A stretch of 64,000 bases of DNA from Setaria digitata (lineage: Eukaryota; Nematoda; Chromadorea; Rhabditida; Setariidae). A model generated the notes under the pieces. It was given only the letters and a program-made list of their open reading frames with translations, did no database searches and was not told where the DNA came from. Position numbers and translations under genes: made by a program. The stretch lies in contig RCAB01000195.1 of the NCBI GenBank assembly GCA_003640385.1, positions 1-64,000 on the forward strand, read 5' to 3'. This document shows, in pieces, positions 12,687 to 24,200 of this stretch (its first letter is position 1; each line of letters opens with the position of its first letter).

Positions 12687-15344
12687 ATTTTGCAAAAATT
12701 TAAAAGTTTTTTTTTTAAAATTTGAAGAAAAGTGAAAAAAAGTGTAAATATTTTAATCAAAATTTGCTCCATTTTAATACCAATTTTTATTCCTATCAAC
12801 ACTTATTGCACATTCACTGCAATCTTTTTCCTCCTTTTTTCTTTTTTTTTTTTTGGTTTTCCGTTCTCTTCCTCCTTCTTTTTACTCCTTCTTTCATTTT
12901 GCTTCAGACTTATCCATTCCTTTCAAGAAGTAAATTTTTCCTCCTTTTTTTTCAGTTCATGGAGAATTCAAAATTAGTATTCGAAATTTTAATTTTAAAT
13001 TCTTTTATATGAATTAAATGATATGATAGAATATCTTTGGTTAAATTCTTCAAGCCTATGTAATAGAGCTTTTAATATTTTCTTTTCGCAATAAAATTCA
13101 AAATTTTCTTACTTCTCTGCTAGCAAATATATTTGCCAGATATGTAAAACTTTTTACTCTACTTTCCGTAAATCAATTGAGTACTTCCAATACTTTTTCC
13201 ATCCCTTCTGATTTAGGAAAGCAACTTTTTCATTTATCGTTTTATTATCGTCGGTATTCCTGACAGCGTGTCGTGCTACTGTTTATTTATTACAAAAAAA
13301 AAAATTAATTGAAAAATATTCAGCAATGTGAACATTTCAATTGTTGTGTTTAGAAGAATTTCACTTTTATTTTTTAGAATTAGCTAAATGAAAGGAAAGA
13401 AACTTCAAAAAATTTTGGATTTTATATCACTAAAAACGAAAGTGCTGTAACTTTCAGTACGTTTTCACTACCGCATTCCTGTCACATCATTTAGGCAATT
13501 ATTGAAAATAAAAGGACGGAATAAATTAATTTAGTTGGATTTTTTCGCTAGGTTTATTTTACAATTTGTTAGTTAAAAACATTTGATTTTCATTAATTTA
13601 ATATTTATCATATAGTTATAATTTATGTAAATCTAGTCTAATATCTATGAACACTGTATAATGAATGGAAAAAATAAATAAATTAGATTGGCCTTATAAT
13701 TTAAACGCAATTCTCTTATTAAATGGTTCATTTGATGAAATTAGTGAAAGAATTCATTCATTGACGAAATGAGTAATTCATCGACTGAATAATAGGTTCG
13801 GCAGCAACATATTTTAAGATAATAAATTATACAACGATTACAGCAATCAAAGTTGAACAATTTACTTATTCATGATGTCAGGAATGAATTTATTAATTAG
13901 AAGAAAGTGATATAAAATTTAGTCGATTACAGTATTACACCATTTTGCCACATTTCAAACAAAACTAGAAACCATTAAATGATAATTACTTATTTAACTG
14001 ATGCTTCTTTTCCAGATGGAATGAACGAAAGAATTAAGAAATATCAAGCATTTATTTTAATTTTGACATTCTTCTAACTTCAAAATAATTTTAAATTGGA
14101 AAAAATTCCGTGAAAATTACATATATAAACTTTTAAATATATATATATATATATATATCTCTCACTTTCTATTTCTAAAAAAAAGAAAAAATTATGTATA
14201 TTTTAATATAAACACAAAATAATTATCAATTCACTCGTGATTTCAAGATAAAATGATGGAAAATTCATTCCGTTACTCTTTATTTTCCAGCAAATATGAC
14301 ATCATAATCATATATACATGCATATATTGAAAAACATTTTGAATCTCGAGACAAGGAATCCCGAGAGAAGGAATTCCGCTAACCCAATTTAAAAAATTTC
14401 ATTCGAATCATTGATTGCATCGCCCGTGAATTGTAAATATGGCACATTTAGAATCAAAATTTTGGAAATTCAACCAAGTGTCCTTCTCCCTCTCTTCTAT
14501 TTGTTTTCTTTTGCTTTTAATTACTAATTTGTTCATTGGCGATCAGTGATTTTCCTTTCCTTTTGTTCTACTAGCTTTTTAAATGATTCATTTCTTTATT
14601 TGAGTTTAAAATTCATAAAATATCAATCAAATGGTGAGAAGAAATGCAAAAAAGAAAGAAAAATGCTACCTAACTCTATATATTACTAGTTAATGATCAG
14701 TTATTAAAAATGGGCATTGATATTTCCTGATTTTCTCTTATTCCAAAATGCTTTTAGAAAAAATATCAAATTAATTTTCCCATGGCATCTAATTAATTGA
14801 ATTTATTTTTTATTGAAAACAAAATTTCTTAATATATGTATATACATATATATATATTTTTCCTGCATCAATTCTTGCATAGGGTACAAATAATTTTATA
14901 TCAAAAAAAGACATTTTTCTTTTCTATTTCCTTTCTTTTTTCAACATTATTCAGCGATTAACAATTTATATTATCATTGGAAGGAAGATAACTTTTGATA
15001 ATAGTTCATCCCTTTTTTTATTGCAACTCATCTTAACAATTTTAATCTGTTTCTTTCGTTTATTTTTTCTTTTTTTTTTTTTTTTAATGAAAAAAGGGAA
15101 ATTTTTTTTTCGCACTGAAGGGCTTTTCTTAATTTTCAGCTTTGTTTCTTTTTCTTCTGTTTCATTTATCAATTTGTATTTATCAGAAAATATATCACTA
15201 TGATAAATCCATTTAACAGAAAAAAGGAAAAAGGGTAACATTGTTTCGATTTTCCTTCTGTTTTGTTTTTTCTTTTTGAAACTTCTAATGTGAAACTTTT
15301 TAAGGGATAGAACAAACAAACAAACTGCTGAGTGTGCATGAAAT

Positions 15345-15345
15345 A

Positions 15346-15382
<37 letters not shown>

Positions 15383-15415
15383 ATATTATATATATATATA
15401 TATATGCATATATAT
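15345..15415. repeat. Interrupted AT microsatellite upstream of gene 1
   Basis: About 70 bases of alternating A and T with a few TATTATA phase slips, lying about 200 bases before the first coding exon of the gene at 15621. Confidence 0.85.
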
Positions 15416-15620
15416 TGGATAAATATTTATTATTTTTATTTCTGCACAAATGTTTACCAATTTAAAAAAAGCAAACAATTTGCTAAAGAACATATGTGTT
15501 TACAAATTTCATTTTTTTTTGATAAAATGCAATTTCTTTTTAAATATTTCTATGAATGAATCTGAAGTAATACCAATGTTTAATTAATTGAAAGATTCTT
15601 TTTTTTTTTTTTTTTTGCAG

Positions 15621-17824
15621 ATGAGAAAAACACAAATAACTTATGATACAGAAGTGCCTGCACCGTTAAATATTGATGACAAATTAGAAGAACAGTGTGG
15701 AACGTATCATAATTACAGTTTACCTCATGGTACAATTAGAAATGATAACAAAAGAAAGCTGTATGATAAGCCACAAATGAATGATAAGCATGAAATGGAA
15801 ACTGTTGGATCATCAACATCACATGGAACAGCAATCAATTCGATTTATTATAACCAAACAGATAATAATCATCAATCAACAATTCGTAATTATGATATAC
15901 CTAAGGATACACTTAATAATGACATTTTGCAAAGGTTGTTTCTCTTTTTCTTTCTTCTTCATTTGTTTAATTTAGTAAATGCAACAAATTTAATGCTTCA
16001 GTTGCCACCATCAATTCCAAGCATTTGTAATTGGTTCTCTTCCAGTCTAAATGGACAAATAAAAACTGAAATAACGAAATTGCACAATTGCAATAAAGAT
16101 ATTCAAATTAAAAATTAGAATAACAGAACTGCAGAATTATTCCTCTTGTCCAAGAGCGATTCCGAGAGTAAAAAAAGAAAAAATAACTTTAGGAAAATGA
16201 TAAAATAGCATGAAAATGTCATCTTATCATTATTACCATTATTTTCGGTATGAATAAATTAAAAATTTTAATTCAGTCTATTCACATTACTTACGACAGG
16301 ATTAGGATAATTATCTTATTTGAAAAAAAAAAAAAAAAAACAGAAAATTTTTCATTTTAAAATATCCACTCGAAAAATAATTTATAGCAATTAATTGGAC
16401 TTCTTTTCTCTCTAAATTAAACATTAAATTATTCTAATGTACAAAAAGAAAAGAAAAATTTTTAAAAATGCATCATTTTACGATTCATTTTTGTTTTCAT
16501 CGCCTTCTTCATGTATCATTGTATAACAGATATCTTTGCCTGCATTCATTTAATTTTTTCCCGTTGAAAAAAGAAAGGCAAAAATCAAAAAAAAAAAGAA
16601 AAAAAAAAACAAAAATCTCTTTTTCGCTGTTAAAAAAGAAAAAAAAATCTTTTTTATCGTAAAAATATTTTTCTGATGATTTCCACTGATTAATTTTTTT
16701 GGGAATATGAAAAATAAAAAGGAATGAAAATAATTTCGTTCCAAAAAAAAAAAAAAAAAGAAAAAGTGACAAATTCCATTTATTTCAAGCATTATCTGGA
16801 GCTATATAATATGCTGAAACTGAAATACTTCTTCGGGAAAAAGCTTTTAAATTTCGAAACTAAATAGAGACTAAATGTTTAGCAAGGAGCAACAAGGATT
16901 TGTTCATTCGATTAAAAATTGCCCTCAAAAAATTTCCAGTTGCATAAAATTCATTGAAATATATAATCAAATTTTTTTTTTTCGTTTGCTAAGGAAAAAG
17001 AATATATTATATGTATTTTAATAAAGTACAATAAAATTGTCATCTATTTCATAAAAATATTTCCTCATCGTACATACGTGCGAATTAATTGACAAGAATT
17101 AGCAATTCCAGGAACAAAAATATTTCTTTGATGCGAACTTTTTTTGGGGAAAACCTAAAGCTTCAAAATTAATTTTGAATTTTTACAACTAATCCGTATT
17201 TATATGTAATTGAACTAATTTACTGAATATGAAAAAAAAAACGGTTTTTTTTTTCCAAATTTTGATGAATTAAAAATTTCAGCGGATCTCATCCAGTACC
17301 ACCATGTTCACCAGCAAAACAACCATTACTTCATAGTCATCTTCACAAGCATCCAGGATCACAGAAAGGAATATCTCGACCCTTACCTCCAACTATTGTC
17401 CTCAGGTAAGCACGGCTTTAACAGTTATAACACTATTGCTAACGTCACGCTAAGATGCGAAACTTTTTTTCTAACTTAAAATTAGTCATTACCAGTAAAC
17501 TTTTCTTTTTCCAGAAGAATTCCCTCTCACCTTTTCCTTACCGGCTCTTTTCCATTTCAAGTGTTAGGCCACAACTTCTCAAATAAATGGATCATCTTGT
17601 TTAAATTATTAAAATGCGTTCAATTTTTCAGCCCACCGGATGAGACATCATCGGAAAAAGTAAAAGTAATTTTCGAATACGACAAGGAAAAGTATACTGC
17701 GCAGCCGAATTTTTTGCTCCGATATAAAAGGATAATATTAACTGTTGCTATAACATTTCTGATTATTTTGTTATTAATATTCATTGTACTCGTGGTCTAT
17801 AGTGCGAATCGAAGGAGATTATAA
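15621..17824 (+). CDS. Unrecognised single-pass membrane protein, 3 exons, 209 aa
   Basis: Exons are 15621-15934, 17283-17405 and 17632-17824. Both introns are phase 2 and all junctions are GT-AG. The start ATG follows directly on the splice acceptor TTTTTTGCAG, which fits spliced-leader trans-splicing, so 15621 is preferred over the in-frame ATG at 15588 that lies before the poly-T tract. Residues 1 to about 175 are hydrophilic and polar (many Asn, His, Thr and Asp), with a Pro- and His-containing stretch near residues 105-145. Residues about 180-202 form a strong hydrophobic segment flanked by YKR before and NRRR after, leaving a tail of about 7 residues. There is no signal peptide, so a tail-anchored or type II orientation is plausible. 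I do not recognise the family. Other exon-2 frames give stops in exon 2 or 3, which supports this model. Confidence 0.72.
15935..17282 (+). other. Intron 1 of the gene at 15621
   Basis: A 1.35-kb intron, mostly AT-rich with several poly-A and poly-T tracts (for example 16322-16340 and 16742-16759). An open frame continues from exon 1 to a stop at 16116-16118, so intron retention would add about 70 residues with no membrane anchor. No other coding exon was seen. Confidence 0.55.
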
Positions 17825-18254
17825 ATAATTGTTTATCACTGGTAAAATATAAGAATACAGTATATAAAAGTTAAATAGACGATAACACTAGCAGAGAAAA
17901 TAACTGGAAATTATTGTGGGACTAATACAGTCATGATTACAATTAGTAGAAAAATGTGAAAACTTGACTCGATTTTTCACATATAAATGAGAAAGCACAA
18001 TATTCAAATAATTTATTCAAATGAACAGTTCCGTATTTTATACCTCCTTCCTTGAGGATATGAGTAAATTCCAGACAGTAATTGTAGTAGTAAAAAAAAA
18101 AAAGCTCTTCATACATAAATTTTCCATACGATAATAATCCAATAACATAACAGAAACCAAAAAAAAAGAGATCATCACTTGACTCGAGTCAGTGCCACTT
18201 CTCTACAGAATCATTCTTTCATCACTGACGGATATCCCAATTCGAAGCAATTTT
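17825..18254. other. Convergent 3' intergenic region
   Basis: About 430 bases between the stop codon of the gene at 15621 (plus) and the stop codon of the helicase gene (minus). It should hold both 3' UTRs, so the transcripts may overlap tail to tail. No coding potential was seen. Confidence 0.7.
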
Positions 18255-21200
18255 TCAATAACATGTAAGAAATTTTGCCAAAATTTCGTTTCGACTAAGC
18301 CCAATTTGTTCTTCCAGCTCTTCAACTTTTTCCGCAAGTTGGTCACGAAGCAAGACCTAAATGGTGTAATTTCTCAAACTAATTATTTTAACTGAATTTT
18401 CTCATGGTCAAATCCTCACACTTCTCTACTCAACAATTTCTAACAAAAAACCAGCTTATAAATTACTTTTTTCCTTTCCAACCGTCATTAGTCCATGATA
18501 ACGAATAACATAGTTTGGATAATGCGATTCTAAATCTAATTTTGCATTTCTAAGTGTTCTGGCTTAATATAATTATACTAATAATGAAAACGTTCCAAAT
18601 TAAGAGCATTTTTTGTCAATTAGCTTCTGACTGATGAAGACATCACATTTACAACAACTGTGAAGGAAAAGCTTTAGCCAAAATACCTTTGCACTTTTGA
18701 CAATTGCATTGGCCTGTCGTCTATTCAAATGAACTATTGTAGAAAGCAGCACCGATGGATCCGCTGATGCAACCAAACCAATCGTTTTGAAACCTTAAAA
18801 AGCCAAATTAATACCGGTATTTACCGACTTACATCTTATTATATCTTACGATTATATTCAGGAAAAATTTTGACGGTAAAAAAAAATGCACAACAACACC
18901 ATCTCATTCTATAACAAGAAAAACATATAATTTAATTCCTTATGGCCTGATAGGTCCAGCTAGACTTTTGAGTTCGATCAAACTCACGTGAGTACTGTTC
19001 AAAAAAATTTTTCTCAGAATCTTATATACTTTTTTAGAGAGAACTGTAATTTTCTCACTACCTGCGTTATAAAGCTGCCGTGCTCGTCCCCTTTTAACAC
19101 CGTCAAGTGCAAGTAATGGAATTAACTCCTGCTGCGAACAATCACGCAAATGTTGAATTAAATCAGGTACCAAATTTTTTAACGGCCAGAAAGAAGGTAC
19201 TTTCTGAAAAATATTATTAAAAACAAATGTCCTTATAAATACGAAATTTTAAACCAGTTTTAATTTACTTTTATCAGATCAAATGAATTTAAATTTACAT
19301 GTACCTCTGCAAAACGTGTAATTGAAGATGCATTTGAGCAGGTTGCTTGCAAAACATTTTGAAGCCAACCACGTGATACCTGAAAACGTTCCGCAACATC
19401 AGAAAACGTCTCCTGCTTCCATAACCGATGCAACATGAATGAAATATAAAGACGCAGCGGTGGTTCTCCTTCGTTCTGAAATTTAACTGCAAAAAAAAAA
19501 AAAAATAAAATAAAATAAAAAACAGAATGACAGGGATAAATTAAATATTTGATAGTGTACGGTCATCAAATGATCTGCTTCGTATATAATACAAATGGCT
19601 ACGTCAAATTTATATGATATATTCATAACATCAATAGGCCAATACTGGGTATTATAAAAATTAGTATTTCTATATTCCTAGAACAAATGAGACTTTGAAC
19701 CGTACTGGTTATGCTAGGCACTGCAAATAGAAAGTGAATATTTAATTTAGCTTCAAAATTTACCAATTTTGGTCGATCAACGAAACATCGCACCAGCTGT
19801 TTTTCATTTAATCCTAATCGTGCAAGTAAAACTTGCTCACATCTCGGCAATGTCTTGTACTGGAATAAAAAGAATTTGCAAAAATTCACAAATATAACGC
19901 ACAGTTTAAGTATTGTAAACATTAAAAACAATGAGGAATAGGATGTGAAACAATTAAATCTCAAATCGAACGTAGGGAATACAAGAACCAAACTGGAAGC
20001 AACTTAAACGGGATTAATTAAGTCCAAAATCAATCGGCATCAAAATAATTAAACACAAATATGATATTCTAAAAAGTGATAAACCAGATTATCACCTCAA
20101 TTAATTAAAAAGAAATCAGGGTGACAAGAATGAATTGCACGAGAAATAAAAAATTTCTTAGGTACTGAACATAACCTCATCATAGAATATATCCCAGTCA
20201 ATATCAACAGCTATATCAAACGGCACCATCATAAATAATAGATGGAAATGTGATGACAGCACAACACCCTGCAAAAAAAAAAAAAAGTCCTAACAAAATT
20301 GATAGGCATACTGAAAAAAGTCTTAACAGAGATTGACATGGTAATAAGGTCTTTCCGTAAAAAACACAGAAAAATGATAAATTATCAAAATAGTACTACA
20401 CGGACAATAGTAGAAACAATTAAATATTATTACTGAAACAACGTCAGTTTTGGATTCTCAAGTTGAACAGTTGTGAATATGAAGATTTCACGATTTGAGG
20501 TTACTATACATTATCTAAGATGTTTGATTGGATTTCTAAATTTTTATAAAGATTGAAATCAACAACACTTTAAAACTCGCGTAGGAGCATGCTTGAGTAG
20601 TGTACAATTACGTTAACTAATACCAAATGATACCTTAATGAAAAAAGAAAAAAATGCAGAAAGCTTACTTCCTTCAAATTATCCAGTAATATGCTAGATA
20701 TCTGGCGTGCTGCCAGTGGTGATAAGGAAGCCGAAAAGACCGCTACACCCAGAGTCGAAGCTGAATACTTTCCATCCTAAGAAAATAAGAACGATTCACA
20801 CAGTAAAATACATAATCACTGTGAAATATTATAATTTAAGTATGGACAATCATATTCATAATCAGCCGTTCATATTTTATTGTTTCAAATCTATATGCAG
20901 TATATATTAAGGAGTGCTAAAATTCACTGAAAAAGATCTTACTCCATCGACAATCACTAAATCATATTTCGTTAGATTCTCTAAGGTTTCTCTTAGCAAC
21001 TGTTCACTATTACTATTTTGTATTCCAAAAAGCGTCTCTTGTATCACAATTTCTAGTTCATCCAATCGTTGTGCTATCTGAAATTTTGTACAACACACTT
21101 CCTGATAATACAAGATTATAAAAGTTTTAAATCTACCAAGTATTCCTAAAAAAGGAATCGGGAGAAGACTAACCTTCAATGAAATTAAGTCGAGTATAAA

Positions 21201-24200
21201 CGATGAAAATACTGTTGGTTCATTTAATGAGCTATTACAACATGGTAAAGGTCCACAAATCATATCTGAAAACTAAAACAAAACATCAGAATTGACCTTA
21301 AGAATTAAGAAAAAGAACAAACAGTGTGAGCACTGCAAAAGCAGCCTTAGGTTTTCCTTACTACAATTAAGGAATACCAGTGCAACCAGTTACTTGAATG
21401 ATTTTGTACTGTACTTCGTCTTTTGTAAAGAACTTAAGAGGTGAAAATTCATAACGTTAACCATAGCAGCTTTGATTATTACACGCCGAACCGGAAGATT
21501 AACTCCTGATGCAGACTTATAAGATTCACCTAATATATGAACACATGTTATTAACTGAAAATATAACCTTGCTTTCTTCATAACCAGAATGTACGATTGT
21601 TACTGCTTCTCCAATATTATCATAACCAGCTCGACCAGCACGACCAACCATTTGCAGATACTGCACCTTACGAAGTGGCTCTTTTCCAACCATAGGAGCT
21701 TTGATTATTACACGCCGAGCCGGAAGATTAACTCCTGCTGCCAGAGTTGAGGTGCAGCAGATAATATTGATGATGCCATCCTTTAGAAATTATCTATATT
21801 TAAAACTTAACTAAACGGTTGATGGTAGTTTATAACGTTAAAATTCTCAAACGTGAATTAAATCCAAAACAGAATTAAATTTTCACCGAACATGAACTGA
21901 AAGTTTTGATTTTCATTTCGAAAAAAAACTTCAACTGCGTTACCTCGAAAACATCCTCAATAATTTTCCTTTCATCGGCTGTTAAACCACTATGATGATA
22001 TGCAACACCATGCAAGATACTCAGTTCTAGCAATGAAGAAAGCTTTCCATCTTCCTCATTTTTTAAAGCTTTCACTGCAGCTAGCCTTTCAGCTTTTCTA
22101 CGTTCACGAACGCTCCTGAAGAATTCATACAAATGAATTCATAACCTCATAAAATAAAATAAAAAAAAAATAACTTATTACGCTAACTCTACTGATCACT
22201 CATTAACAACTATAATTAGATCTGTGTGAAATTATACTACAGATTACAAATAGCCAGAAACAAACCTTGGCATNATAATTCATTAACAACTATAATTAGA
22301 TCTCTGTGAAATTATACTACAGATTACAAATAGCCAGAAACAAACCTTGGCATCAGATGAGAAACCATTTTACAGACATTTTCACAATTTTGCTTTGTTG
22401 GACAAAAAATAAGAACCGACCGTTTCGGCACAATATCATTTAATAAAGATACCAGTCCATCTGGGTCACGATTTTTTAATTTCTACAAAAGCTAAATAAG
22501 GACATCAACATAACTAATATTATCAGGATAATATAAAGTTTTTGGGAAAGAGAACAAACTTCAGAAGCAATACATACATTTTCACCTAAATCCACTTCAA
22601 ATTCCAGTTTTCCGTCAGGTTGTATGATATAAAGCGAGCTACCAATCTTCACTTTTTCTACGAGCTTAACCTGAAAAAATTTAGGTGGTTGTCACTGAGC
22701 CAGACTGGTATTGAAAGTTACTGATTATTTACCTATATATTTTAAAAGTCTTTTAACTGTCTTCATCCGTCCTGATCAAAACGATTTGTCGATGACAACT
22801 TACCTGTTTAATGACAAAAGTGCTGCACACTTACAGGACGAAATTTTGTTGAAAATACTGCTGCATGAAGAAATCTTGAAAGTTGGTCAACGTTCGAAAG
22901 AGTTGCTGACATACCAATTATCTGACCTGTCCCTGAAATCCAGATTAAAATTAAATCAAATTGAAATTGCAGTTAAATTGGTTGAACATGCAGCATGTTC
23001 AGCTCTTTCTTTACGTGCTTAACATCTTTAATCAGGCCAGAAATTGCTCAGTTTTTTCATACGATAACAGAACTCATACTTCTCAATAAATAAATAAATA
23101 TATAAACATAAATTTATATTTATAAAAAAAATTTATATATATATATATATATAAATATATATATATTATAAATATTATATATATAAAATATTAAAATAAT
23201 ATTAATAAAATTATTATATAAAATAATATTAATAATATAATATTTATATTTATATTATATATATAAATATATATATATATTATAAATATTATATATATAT
23301 ATATAAATAAATATATATATAATATATATATTTAAAATCATATATATTTTTTATTTCTATTTATAGTCATTTTCCTTCCTTTTTCATTCGATCGGAAGTG
23401 GTAACAAACTACTCATANATTTATTTTTATTCATAATGCAAAATAGAAAATTATAAAAAATTACAACTGGACGAAAAAAAAATCACCTTTGTGCATAAAT
23501 TTAACCAATCCTTGTTCAATAATTGCTCCTCGAGTATTTTCTCCTATCATATGCAGCTAAAACAACATTCAACGGTATAAAACATAGCCTGAACACTAAC
23601 ACAATTTAAAGAGTCAGGCTTAACTTTATATTCCGGTATGTTAACATTTATCTGAAAAGCCACACGATAGTTATTTGCTCCAACAAAAATAGGTAAAGTA
23701 GTCAATACTGGCAATATACTAATTAAAATAAAACTGCATCAGTAATTACAGAAATGGAGCGCAATTTTTTCAGCAATATTATCATCGTCATCATAAAGCA
23801 AGAGAACTTACTTCGTCCACTACTACAACTCCAATCTCATTAATGCGATTTACTTCTATCAAACTATTGATTAACATATTTGCTTTTTCAATGGTCGCGA
23901 CATATATAGATTCCCCTTTACGACGCTTTATTGGTGGTAAACGACCTGAACAAGGCATTAATTCTGAGCATTCTAAAATCAAGTGGAACTTCATTTGGCC
24001 ACTGACTGATGACAGCGCCGTAGTGAACACAAGTATCTCTCTTTTTTTTCCCCCAAGACTGCGATCCGTCATCAACAGATGGACTACATATTCTTACCTG
24101 TCAAAAAACAAATACACTAAATCATTTGAATGCATGCATTGAAACAAGTGTCTCGGATGCTTGAAGAGCAGCCATTATTCCTTACTCTTCAAAGGAAATA

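Larger units (their letters stand above)
1..15620. other. Gene-poor AT-rich region, no supported gene
   Basis: No coding exon could be supported here. The open frames present (for example at 1590-1994, 5955-6266, 8941-9147, 11343-11582 and 14966-15319) are short and dominated by Ile, Phe, Lys, Asn and Tyr, as expected from AT-rich DNA, and none shows a recognisable domain or a matching splice partner. The stretch holds poly-A/T runs, AT microsatellites (about 3787-3804, 5512-5528, 14137-14159, 15345-15415), a purine tract near 5007-5098, a 49-bp direct repeat and a 26-bp palindrome, listed separately. A less AT-rich patch at about 11690-11840 could be regulatory. It probably contains the promoter, and perhaps a noncoding first exon, of the gene starting at 15621. 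Confidence 0.6.

Noticed and set aside
19295..19492. 65-aa minus-strand frame with Cys and Arg
   Set aside because: Wrong frame of the HELQ exon 19475-19305; the correct frame gives [16 protein letters not shown] and keeps phase with both neighbours.
22711..23022. 103-aa plus-strand open frame with plausible amino-acid composition
   Set aside because: The minus strand of 22835-22932 encodes the conserved HELQ stretch QIIGMSATL...FSTKFRP with correct splice sites and phase; the plus frame is its shadow.
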